Positions 9,495 through 17,590 of a DNA stretch of 64,000 bases are shown here, piece after piece. A program made the position numbers and the translations under genes. How positions within the stretch are numbered: the stretch's first letter is position 1; each line of letters opens with the position of its first letter. The notes under the pieces were generated by a model. That model was given only the letters and a program-made list of their open reading frames with translations, ran no database searches and was not told the DNA's origin. The DNA is from Kitasatospora mediocidica KCTC 9733 (GTDB lineage Bacteria; Actinomycetota; Actinomycetes; Streptomycetales; Streptomycetaceae), in the NCBI RefSeq assembly GCF_000744225.1, contig NZ_JQLN01000004.1, forward strand, positions 558,001 to 622,000, in the 5' to 3' direction.

Positions 9495-9565
9495 GCCCGG
9501 GCCGGGCGTCCACTGGACGGGTTCGCCGGCCTGCGGACAAGGATGTTCTTCGGCAGCGCCCCCGG

Positions 9566-10603
9566 TTACTCCCCGAGGATCGGGGCGGGCCGGGCCGTCG
9601 AGCGGGCCGAGGTGATCCGCACCAGGCTGCGGCTGCCGTCGGGCGCCACCACCTCGATCGCCCCGCTCCGGGGCAGCACGCGGTTCTCGCGGGGAGCTCG
9701 GGTCGTCTGCATGAGCTCCCGGCGGCGCAGGGACGCCCAGAGCGTCCAGGCCCGCAGCGCCGGTCCCGCCCAGTGGCCTTGGCCCGACTCGGTCTCCAAC
9801 TCGACCAGTAACGACAGCCAGCCGAACGCGGCGCCAGCGGTTGCTTCGGGCACACGCACGCCCTTGTCCCACATGGCCACCGACCGGGTCGGCGTCTGCA
9901 TGCCGACCAGCAGGCTTCCGACGAGGAGGCGCTCGGCGATCCTTCTGAGCGCCACCTCCGGGGGCTCCGCCGGAGAGATCGCGGCCACGAGCAGCTTATG
10001 GGAGTGACCGTTGTAGAGCCGGTCCGCGACGCCGGGCCCGGTTGCTTTCACGTAGACGCTGTGCGCCGCCGGATCGTCGCCCTCCGGCCCGCGCCCCCAC
10101 GGGTCGTGATCCTCAAGATCAGCCAGCGACAGGTGCACCACGGGCGGACGCTCGGGACCGAGGTCGGCCACCAAAGTCGCCACATGCACAGTCACCTCGC
10201 CCGCCAGAACATCCGAGCCGGCCAGCGCCGCCAACAGGCCGCCGTCAGGCCGGGACCGCAGCATGTCGGCCAGCGTCTGGCGTCGGCACCCTACGAAGCG
10301 GGGGGTCGCGTGGTAGGGCGTCGGGTAGGGCTGCCGGTGCGCGGCGATCACCCCCCGAGCTCCGCACTCTGCCTCCCCGTCCCCGTCCCCGGCGAGGGCC
10401 GCGTCGAGGTGGTCCAACGTCACGTGATCGACGCCTCGGCGCCACTGCTCCTGCGCGAGGACGCACCGATGGAGCGCCTGCGCGAGAGCTTCCACTACGT
10501 CTGAGTGTGGCTGCGACGAGCCTGCCCACGCGGCCAGGTTCTCGGCCCACTCCCGGCACGCAGACCGCTCGCTCGCTCCGACTGCCCGACCCACTCGGTC
10601 CAT
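9566..10603 (-). CDS. Uncharacterised 345-residue protein
   Basis: The frame reads from ATG 10603 to 9566 with codon use typical of the genome. The upstream AGGGGG is unusually close to the ATG, so a later start is possible. No family is recognised. It has an acidic helical N-terminus, a central part with VTVHVATLVADLGPERPPVV and LSLADLEDHDPW that looks like beta strands, and a C-terminal helical region. No signal peptide or membrane segments are visible. It is convergent with the zinc-ribbon gene on its left. Confidence 0.5.
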   Translation of the reverse strand: MDRVGRAVGASERSACREWAENLAAWAGSSQPHSDVVEALAQALHRCVLAQEQWRRGVDHVTLDHLDAALAGDGDGEAECGARGVIAAHRQPYPTPYHATPRFVGCRRQTLADMLRSRPDGGLLAALAGSDVLAGEVTVHVATLVADLGPERPPVVHLSLADLEDHDPWGRGPEGDDPAAHSVYVKATGPGVADRLYNGHSHKLLVAAISPAEPPEVALRRIAERLLVGSLLVGMQTPTRSVAMWDKGVRVPEATAGAAFGWLSLLVELETESGQGHWAGPALRAWTLWASLRRRELMQTTRAPRENRVLPRSGAIEVVAPDGSRSLVRITSARSTARPAPILGE

Positions 10604-10806
10604 CCCCCTATCGTGCCCGCCTCAGGTGCGATTGTCCGGCGGCGCCGAGGACGCCACGGTGACGCGCCCCGCGAGCAGGCGGTGCCAAGTCACACCGCTG
10701 CGGGCACCTTGCTGCCGCGGTGGACGGCCGGAGTGGGGTTGTTCGGGCCGCACTCGACCGTCAGCCGGAGGTTGTCACCGGTGCCAGGGCCGAGGCGGGC
10801 GGCGGC

Positions 10807-11247
10807 TCAGTCCTTCTGCACCGCGTGCTGGAAGTACGAGCCCTCGCCGTACCCGGAGTCGTCGTTCTCGCCGTCGACCGGCATGTTCTCGTTGAGCGGC
10901 GATCGGCTGATCAGCCTCTGGTGGAACTCCTCCCGCGCGAGCCGCGGGCCTGGAGACTGCCGCGAAGGACTGTCGGGCGCGTTGGGGTCCACAGTGCACT
11001 CCACCCACCAGTCCCCGCCCAGGATGTGCTCCAGCGCGACCTGGACGACTTCGACGCTGCCGCTGTTCTCGAAGGAGTCGCACACCCCAGCGTTGGCGAA
11101 CTCCACCGTCACCACCTGGCCGTCGACGCCGACGGGGGTGCCGTTCTGGCTCAGCAGAATCCAGGTGAACCGCCGACGCTGCTTCACGGCGTCGAGAACC
11201 TCGGGCCAGCGCTCGGTGAGCTGCTCGTTCGTCAGGACAGGCTGCAT
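10807..11247 (-). CDS. Stand-alone homologue of the DnaX (Pol III gamma/tau) C-terminal domain
   Basis: Residues about 8-80 (ERWPEVLDAVKQRRRFTWIL, then SQNGTPVGVDG, VEFANAGVCDSF, SGSVEVVQVALEHIL and DWWVECTVDP) match the region near the C-terminus of actinobacterial DnaX, which there follows the AAA+ ATPase and a Pro/Ala linker. No ATPase part is present. The downstream tail is acidic and Ser/Pro-rich. The chosen start is ATG 11247 (MQPVLTNEQL); a longer frame begins at 11436 but its extra residues look like noise. The ribosome binding site is weak. It could be a transferred fragment or a decoy/adaptor for the replisome; function is not inferable. The homology was recognised by eye, without an alignment. 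Confidence 0.6.
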   Translation of the reverse strand: MQPVLTNEQLTERWPEVLDAVKQRRRFTWILLSQNGTPVGVDGQVVTVEFANAGVCDSFENSGSVEVVQVALEHILGGDWWVECTVDPNAPDSPSRQSPGPRLAREEFHQRLISRSPLNENMPVDGENDDSGYGEGSYFQHAVQKD

Positions 11248-11450
11248 GGGGCGAGCGTAGAGCCCGCGGGTCGGCCGCGAGGGCTGGTCAGGGAGAACGT
11301 CACCGGGAAGGGTGGGGAGCAGGGGGAGACGGAAGGTCAGTCGGTCGCCCGCACCCTGTGTGCATCTGGGCACCGGTCGCACCGCCGCCTTGTCTACGAT
11401 CGGGTGTCGGCATGGTGGCCGTGACTGTGCCACCACGAGGAGGGCAGCCT

Positions 11451-11771
11451 GTGACGGGCGAACGATGGATCACCGGACCGGATGGCCTTACACGGCTGGC
11501 CAGTTCCCACTTCGCCAAATTCGGTGGAGGACCGAACCGAGGGAAACCCCCAAGGGTGGCCCTGGACGAGATAGTCAGGCAACGTGCCAAGGAGCGCGTC
11601 CGGAAGCGATCCGAGATCAAGTTCTGGATCACCGCCGGTGTCGTCGGCCTGTTCATCCTCTCCGCCGCCGGTAGCTGCATCGCCCACGACCACGCCAACC
11701 GGAGGCACGGCGGATACACCGACGACGACAACTATCGCTTCTGCTCTCGTAGCGCACCCCAGTACTGCTGA
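11451..11771 (+). CDS. Small membrane protein
   Basis: Start GTG 11451 follows GAGGAGGGC at good spacing; 106 residues. It has a basic, soluble N-terminal half (MTGERWITGPDG through KPPRVALDEIV), one membrane helix at about 62-80 (KFWITAGVVGLFILSAAGSC), and a short polar tail ending in two cysteine-containing stretches (FCSRSAPQYC). Orientation is probably N-in because of the RQRAKERVRKRSE stretch before the helix. It is divergent from the DnaX-domain gene with a 200-base shared promoter region. Its stop is followed within 20 bases by a truncated istB gene, so an insertion event reached exactly to this point. Confidence 0.6.
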   Translation: MTGERWITGPDGLTRLASSHFAKFGGGPNRGKPPRVALDEIVRQRAKERVRKRSEIKFWITAGVVGLFILSAAGSCIAHDHANRRHGGYTDDDNYRFCSRSAPQYC

Positions 11772-11789
11772 CTGTAGATCGGCCCCGGC

Positions 11790-12225
11790 GTCACTCGGGG
11801 TCGGGAAGACCCACGTCGCCCAGGCGCTGGGACACCTCGCCATCCGCCAGGGCGCCAACGTCCGCTTCGCCAAGACCAGCCGCCTCCTGGCCGAGCTCGC
11901 CGGCGGTCACGCGGACCGCACCTGGGACCAGCGCATGCGTGAACTCGTCCGTCCCGACCTGCTGATCCTCGACGACCTCGCCATGCGGCAACTGACCGCG
12001 CCCCAGGCGGACGACCTCTACGAACTCGTCTCCGAACGGCAAGGCCACTCCGTGATCATCACCAGCAACCGCGCTCCCAGCGACTGGTATCCGCACTTCC
12101 CTAACCCCGTCGTCGCCGAGTCCCTCCTCGACCGGCTCATCAACGCCAGTCACCAGGTCATCATGAACAGCCCGAGCTACCGGCCCAACAAGCGACCGAG
12201 GAACCCCACCGCCCCGCCGACCTAG
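11790..12225 (+). pseudogene. Remnant of IstB-type ATPase (IS21-family helper protein), N-terminus missing
   Basis: The frame picks up inside the P-loop, GVGKTHVAQALGHLA, and continues through the DnaA/DnaC-like core with PDLLILDDLAMRQL (Walker B) and HSVIITSNRAPSDW (sensor) to the family's typical end, LLDRLINASHQVIMN. The first roughly 100 residues of an intact IstB, including the helical N-domain, are absent, and no istA gene is next to it. There is no start codon or ribosome binding site at the junction. It is an inactive relic of an IS21-family element. Confidence 0.8.
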
Positions 12226-12326
12226 ACAGCCCGGCAGATCCCAGGGGCTGGAGAATTGGGCGACCACAACCCCTAGGAATAACGCCGTCGTTCACGCGTA
12301 GATGCTGGCGCGCTCTACCGGGACGG

Positions 12327-12375
12327 CACGACCCCGTCTTGGGACGTCCCGGAGACGTCTCGGGACGGGGTCGTG
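12327..12375. repeat. Long imperfect inverted repeat (hairpin)
   Basis: The arms cacgaccccgtc (12327-12338) and gacggggtcgtg (12364-12375) are perfect complements, and pairing continues inwards with a few mismatches to gggacgtc/gacgtctc around a short centre. It lies between the istB remnant and the decayed IS1380 copy. It could be an IS end structure or a terminator. No T-run follows on either side. Confidence 0.6.
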
Positions 12376-12409
12376 GGTCCTGTCCTGTGAAGTGGTGTAG
12401 TGGTCGTGC

Positions 12410-13269
12410 GCCAACGGTCAGCTTGCCCGGACCACCGCGCTGCTGCCCGGCGCTGACCCGGTGGCGTTCGTGGACGTCGACCCCACCCACCGGCGTGTCT
12501 TCGGACGCGCCAAACAGGGCCGAGGCAAGCCGCCGACGCCCGCGGCGCCGCCCCGTTCACCGCCGAGGCCCTGGCCGCTGCCCGGCCCGAGCGGAATCGT
12601 GGTCGTCCGCGCGGACAGCCAGTTCTACAACGCCGACGCTGTGGCCGCCTGCTGTCGCACCAATGCCCGGTTCTCCCTCACCGTGCGGATGAACCCGCAC
12701 ATCGCCACCACGATCTCGGCCATCGCGCCGGACGCGTGGACGCCGATCCGCTACCCGGTTTCCTTCGTCGACCCGACTCCGGCGAATTCGTCTTCGACGC
12801 CGAGGTCGCCGAGACCACCTACACCGCCTTCACCGGCCGGAATAAGGACGAGCAGACAACGGCCCGCCTGATCGTGCGGCGGGTTCGCCGTCTCAACCCC
12901 GAAGCCGCCGCACGATCAGGGCGAATTGTTCACCAGCTGGCGCTACCACGCCGTGTTCACCGACAGCCCGTTCACGATACTGCAGGCCGAGCTTCACCAC
13001 CGGCAGTACGCCGTGATGGAGCAGATCATCGCTGGCGGCAAGTCCGGCCCGCTCGCTCCGGCCGCTTCCAGGCTGCCCGACCAATGACCTTGCCAGCAGG
13101 CATTCACCGGCCTGGACAACGACCTCACCACCCCGCCCGCGAGGGCCCGACCGGAGCAGCATGTGGAAGAGCTGGGCGGACCAGCCGATTCCGCATGCCC
13201 TCCAGCCGGTCACCCCGGCAGAACCAGCGAACCGATCACCCGGGAATCAGCTCGTTGATCCGGGCTGAG
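12410..13269 (+). pseudogene. Decayed IS1380-family transposase copy
   Basis: This stretch is a broken relative of the intact transposase at 16.1-17.4 kb. Matching pieces include VAFVDVDPTHRRVFGRAKQG, VVVRADSQFYNADAVAACC, FSLTVRMNPHIATTIS and FVFDAEVAETTYTAFTGRNK, read in at least two frames. The first third of the gene and a piece after the AKQG motif are deleted. The right end (about 13254-13269, ttgatccgggctgag) resembles the right inverted repeat of the intact element. It points the same way as the intact copy and ends just before the STAND gene. Confidence 0.8.
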
Positions 13270-13322
13270 CGATAGTGTCGCCGTATCAGCAGCGCCGACT
13301 GGTGCGGTGGGGTGGGAGAACA

Positions 13323-15953
13323 GTGCCAGCAAGCGTCACTCGGAACAGAAGGATCGAACGAGCGGGGGTCAACGCGCTCCGCGCGCTCCTGGAGGAACAC
13401 GATCAGATCGTCCAGGAGATCGATGGGGGCAACGACTTCGGCGAGGATCTATTCGTCATGCTCACTCGGGGAGGTGAGCGAACTGGTGCGTCTATCACCG
13501 TTCAGGTGAAGAGCGGCGACAAGTACAAGCGGGCGAACGGCTACGCGATCCCTGTTGACGCGCATGCGAGTGACTGGAGAAACGCACTCCTGCCCGTTTT
13601 CGGGGTGGTCTTCGATGTCGGGTCACGACAGCTGTTCTGGGTCAACCTGACGGAGACTTTGGAATCGTCCCAGGATGCGCCGACCTGGATCCATGTTCCT
13701 CTCGAGCAGGAACTCCATGCAAGAAATCTCGACTTGTTCCTGGAAGTCGCCCACATGTTCGTTGAGAAGCGCTCGAGTCGGCACACAGGCGAGTCGGCAC
13801 TCCAGGTCGCACTCGTATCGGGAACCTCCCGGTCAGCCCCATCATGGTTCGTCGGCCGTGGTCAAGAGCGGCGAGCCATCAAGGCGAAGCTGACCGAGAG
13901 CGGTGCACGCAGGGTCCTTGTCTCTGGAATGGCTGGCGTCGGCAAGACGTCCCTCGTCGACTGGGTCGCCGGGGAACCGGACACACATGCGGTGTTCTCC
14001 GGTGGTGTGGTCGTCGCGGACATGCGTGGCTTCTCGGTCAACCGCGATCAATTGGCTCGTGCCGGCACGGCCTACGCCCCCCTCCTGTCCGCACTTGGTG
14101 TCCCAGCCGGCGAGACTCCACGGGACGTCGAGAGTCAGGCCGCTCTCTATCATCGGACGCTCGATTCCCTCGGTGCAGCGGGTAGTCCGGTACTTCTGGT
14201 GTTCGACAACGTGGCCGAGCTCTCGCAAGTAGCCGAGTTGCTTCCCCGAGGGACTACCCATGGAGTGATCATCACTTCGCGCAGCCGACTTGGCATCATC
14301 GAAGGCGTCGAGACGATCAAGCTGGAGTGCCTCGGTCCTGCGGAGTCGGAAGTCCTGTTTGGAAAGAACCTGAGTCCCGGCGACGACCGGCTCCGGGATC
14401 CGCTCCCGATCCGGGAGATCGCCAAGCTGTGTGGTCACCTTCCGTTGGCGCTCAGCGTCTCGGCAGCGATCATGAAGGAAGATCCCGACCTTGACGCTGT
14501 CGAGTTGCTAGCGGAACTGACGGCTGAGAAGACCCGGCTGGATGTCCTGCAGTTTGGAGACACAGCCGTCCGGGCCGCACTACACGTCTCGCTTATCCGC
14601 CTCGACGAGTCCTTGCGGGCCCCGTTCTGCAAGCTGTCCATTCATCCGGGAAGCCAGATGTCAGAGCCGGTGGCTGCCGCCGTTCTGGGCGAAGACGACC
14701 CACAGGCGCGCTCAGTCCTCCGCAAGCTCGGCCAGGCCAGCCTGGTTTCGCGCGTCCCTGGAACCTCTCGGTGGAAAATGCACGACCTGGTCCATCTGTT
14801 CTCTGCCGAACAGTGCCGGACAACCATCTCTGAGGTAGAACGCCGGGCGGCGTTCGGTCGCGCGGCAGAGCTCTATGCCCAGATCTCGCACGAGGCCGAT
14901 CTAACTCTGAGAGGAACACCCGAAGGGAATCCACCGCGGTTTGATGCAGTGGGTGATGCGCTGAGCTGGTTCGACGTTGATTGTGCGAACCTTCAGGCAA
15001 CAGCCCGGCAGGCCCGGGAGTTCGGTATGACAGAGTACGCGTTCGTGCTGTCGATGAACCTCCTCGTGTTCCTCGATCTGAGGGGCCGGGGCCCAGAGGC
15101 TCTGCAGTCTGCGCAGACGGCGCACGAGGCCGCGCGCCAGGAGCACGACGCCGAACGGCAAGTCAGGGCCCTGAACAACGTGGGTAACGCCCTGACCAGC
15201 CTGCGCAGGTTTGAGGACGCTATCCTGACCTTGACCAAAGCCCTTGCCATTGCGGAGAGAATCGGCTTCCTCGACGGTCAGTGCGACGCCACCATCGCCT
15301 TGGGTGCAGCGGTCCGCCAGCACCGCAGCCCCGCAGAAGCCATTCCGATTCTTGTCGAAGCGGTCCGACTTTCTCGGAAAAATCAAGATGCCAATGACCT
15401 GGGAACATCTCTCACGAATCTTGGCAGTGCTTATCGAGAGGCCGGTATGCTTGGCCCAGCTGCCACGGCTTACGCCGAATCCATCCGGTTCCACCACGCG
15501 TCAGGGGATCGGCGAAAGGAGGCTTCTGGGCACGCCGGCCTCGGCGTCACTCTATCCCAGCTGGGGCGGCTGGAGCAATCAGTGAAATCGTTCCAGGCGG
15601 CCTTCTCTGCTTATCGGGAGGTCCAGGACGAATTCGGAATTCATCTCAATTACCTGAATCTTGGCCATGCTCAGCTCGCAATGAGCAACCTGCCAGAGGC
15701 CCGCCATTCGCTCCAATTGGCCCACCGCTACTTTCGCGACGTCTCGAATGAGTTTCAGGAGGCGGCTTCGCTGGCCCTTCTCGGCACCCTCGAATGGATG
15801 TCCAATGCTCCGAGCCAGGCGCAGATTCATTACAATTTGGCTCTCCGCATGTTTCGCAAGCTCGGTTCCCAGCAACACGTAGCTGCCATTGAGGGCTCCC
15901 TCCGTGAAATGCTCGGAGTACACACGATCCCTGAGCCCGGGTCCACTGGCTGA
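13323..15953 (+). CDS. DUF4365-like / NB-ARC / TPR STAND protein, 3' end replaced by IS1380
   Basis: A GTG at 13323 with GGGAGA before it is preferred over the GTG at 13275, giving 876 residues. Residues 10-150 form a DUF4365-type PD-(D/E)XK-like domain: DFGEDLFV then TVQVKSGDKYKR (Q-x-K). The NB-ARC ATPase follows, with P-loop GMAGVGKT (202-209), VLLVFDNVAE (Walker B), HGVIITSRSR (sensor 1) and CGHLPLALSV (the GLPL motif). From about residue 610 a series of TPR-like repeats (ALNNVGNALTSLRRFEDAI, TNLGSAYREAG) runs to the end. This nuclease-STAND-repeat layout is that of Avs-like antiphage sensors. The last eight codons and the TGA lie within the left end of the IS1380 element, so the native C-terminus is lost. 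Base composition looks clearly less GC-rich than the chromosomal genes, suggesting transfer. Confidence 0.85.
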   Translation: MPASVTRNRRIERAGVNALRALLEEHDQIVQEIDGGNDFGEDLFVMLTRGGERTGASITVQVKSGDKYKRANGYAIPVDAHASDWRNALLPVFGVVFDVGSRQLFWVNLTETLESSQDAPTWIHVPLEQELHARNLDLFLEVAHMFVEKRSSRHTGESALQVALVSGTSRSAPSWFVGRGQERRAIKAKLTESGARRVLVSGMAGVGKTSLVDWVAGEPDTHAVFSGGVVVADMRGFSVNRDQLARAGTAYAPLLSALGVPAGETPRDVESQAALYHRTLDSLGAAGSPVLLVFDNVAELSQVAELLPRGTTHGVIITSRSRLGIIEGVETIKLECLGPAESEVLFGKNLSPGDDRLRDPLPIREIAKLCGHLPLALSVSAAIMKEDPDLDAVELLAELTAEKTRLDVLQFGDTAVRAALHVSLIRLDESLRAPFCKLSIHPGSQMSEPVAAAVLGEDDPQARSVLRKLGQASLVSRVPGTSRWKMHDLVHLFSAEQCRTTISEVERRAAFGRAAELYAQISHEADLTLRGTPEGNPPRFDAVGDALSWFDVDCANLQATARQAREFGMTEYAFVLSMNLLVFLDLRGRGPEALQSAQTAHEAARQEHDAERQVRALNNVGNALTSLRRFEDAILTLTKALAIAERIGFLDGQCDATIALGAAVRQHRSPAEAIPILVEAVRLSRKNQDANDLGTSLTNLGSAYREAGMLGPAATAYAESIRFHHASGDRRKEASGHAGLGVTLSQLGRLEQSVKSFQAAFSAYREVQDEFGIHLNYLNLGHAQLAMSNLPEARHSLQLAHRYFRDVSNEFQEAASLALLGTLEWMSNAPSQAQIHYNLALRMFRKLGSQQHVAAIEGSLREMLGVHTIPEPGSTG

Positions 15954-17590
15954 TCGCGGGCGTGGGAGAGGCCCGGAACGAAGAGGTGCCTTGCGACCTG
16001 CAATGATGTGAGTTCTCTACGCTTCATCAGCACAATCAGCAAGGCATCTCGTAAGTACAATCCTCTCACGCCACAACGGCCGTCTTGGCCGCGTTCGACA
16101 AGCCGAACCTCATCGCGGACGCGGGCCTGGTCCCGCTGGTTCGCCTGGCCGAGCGGCTCAACCTGCCGGGCCTGATCACCTACAGGCTCCGGATCGACCA
16201 GGCCGACAACTGCGGTGGTGCCCCGGCCGCGAAGGCGATGAGCCTGGTGGCGGCGATGAGCGCCGGGGCCGATTCGATCGACGTCGCCGACCGGCTGCGG
16301 CACGGCGCGATGAAAGCGCTGTTCGCAAGGGTGCGAGCGCCGTCGACGCTGAGCACGTCCCTGCGCTCGTTCACCCACGGCCACAACCGCCAACTTCACG
16401 GTGTGCACCAGGACTTCCTCGCCCGCCTCGCCGCGACAACACCGCTGCTGCCCGGCGTCGGCCAGGTGGCGTTCGTCGATATCGACCCCACCCACCGGCG
16501 GGTGTTCGGCCGCTCGAAGCAGGGCGCCGAGGTCGGCCGGTTCAAGGGCGTTCGCACCCTGCACCCGATCCTGGCCACGCTGTCGACGCCACTCGCGCGA
16601 CCCGTGATCGCGGCAGTGCGGCTGCGACGCGGAAAGGCCGCCGACGCCCGCGGCGCCGGCCCGTTCACCGCCGAGGCCATTGCGGCAGCCAGGCAGGCCG
16701 GCGCGAGGGGCACCGTCGTAGTGCGCGCGGACAGCCAGTTCTACAACGCCGACGTCGTCGCGGCCTGCCGCCGCGCGGGCGTCCGCTTCTCCGTCACGGT
16801 GCGGATGAACCCGCACCTCGCCGCCGCGATCAGCACCATCCCCGAGACCGCGTGGACGGCGATCCGCTACCCCGAGGCGTTCGTCGACCCCGACACCGAC
16901 GAGCTGATCTCCGACGCCGAGGTCGCCGAAATCGAGTACACGGCGTTCACCGGCCGCAGGAAGGCCGAGCACGTCACCGCCCGACTTATCGTGCGCCGGG
17001 TCCGCCGCCTGAACGCCGAGGTCGCCGCCGGGCAGGGCGAGCTGTTCACGGCCTGGCGCTACCACCCGGTCTTCACCGACAGCCCCTTCGAGGTGCTGCA
17101 GGCCGAACTGCAGCACCGGCGGCACGCGGTCGTCGAGCAGGTCATCGCGGACGGCAAGGGTTCAGCGCTGGCCCACCTGCCCTCCGGATCGTTCCAGGCC
17201 AACGCCGCCTGGCTGACCCTGTGGGCGATCACGCACAACCTGCTGCGGGCAGCCGGGGCACTCGCGGGCGCCTTCCACGCGAAGGCCACCACCGAAACGA
17301 TCCGCGCGCACCTGGTCCACGTCCCAGCCCGACTCGCCCGCACCGCTCGCCGACTGACACTTCACCTATCGAGAGGGGGGCCCTGGCAGCACGCCTTCGC
17401 CGACCTGTTCGACGCCGCCCACTCGCCACCAACACTCTGACCACACCGACCACCCGCCCGCAAGGGCCCGACCAGGACAGACGTGGAAGAGCTAGGCAGA
17501 CCAGCGGACACCCCACATCCTCACACCGGGCACCAGCCAGCCGGACCCGAATCAATCACCCTCGGACCAGGCCGGTGGATTCGGGCTCAG
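15931..17590 (+). mobile_element. IS1380-family insertion sequence
   Basis: Terminal inverted repeats are ctgagcccgggtccac at 15931-15946 and its near-complement gtggattcgggctcag at 17575-17590 (14 of 16 match). One transposase gene lies between; total length about 1.66 kb, usual for the family. The flanking bases (cgatcc on the left, tagtc on the right) show no target duplication, which suggests recombination with another copy, such as the decayed one ending at 13269, rather than a simple insertion. Each end supplies a stop codon to the gene that runs into it. Confidence 0.85.
16085..17440 (+). CDS. IS1380-family transposase
   Basis: The 451-residue frame covers the DDE transposase: GQVAFVDIDPTHRRVFG carries the first Asp region, VVVRADSQFYNADVVAAC the second, and the C-terminal helices include NLLRAAGALAGAF. 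Close relatives usually begin VQLSH-; here the same sequence reads V-Q-S-S-H-A, but the expected GTG is GTA (16055-16057). The only codon left for starting is TTG at 16085. The transposase may therefore be poorly translated although the frame is open. A decayed relative lies at 12.4-13.3 kb in the same orientation. Confidence 0.85.
   Translation: MAAFDKPNLIADAGLVPLVRLAERLNLPGLITYRLRIDQADNCGGAPAAKAMSLVAAMSAGADSIDVADRLRHGAMKALFARVRAPSTLSTSLRSFTHGHNRQLHGVHQDFLARLAATTPLLPGVGQVAFVDIDPTHRRVFGRSKQGAEVGRFKGVRTLHPILATLSTPLARPVIAAVRLRRGKAADARGAGPFTAEAIAAARQAGARGTVVVRADSQFYNADVVAACRRAGVRFSVTVRMNPHLAAAISTIPETAWTAIRYPEAFVDPDTDELISDAEVAEIEYTAFTGRRKAEHVTARLIVRRVRRLNAEVAAGQGELFTAWRYHPVFTDSPFEVLQAELQHRRHAVVEQVIADGKGSALAHLPSGSFQANAAWLTLWAITHNLLRAAGALAGAFHAKATTETIRAHLVHVPARLARTARRLTLHLSRGGPWQHAFADLFDAAHSPPTL

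Noticed and set aside
12461..13275. Two plus-strand frames as intact hypothetical genes
   Set aside because: Both are pieces of an IS1380 transposase in different frames, matching the intact copy.
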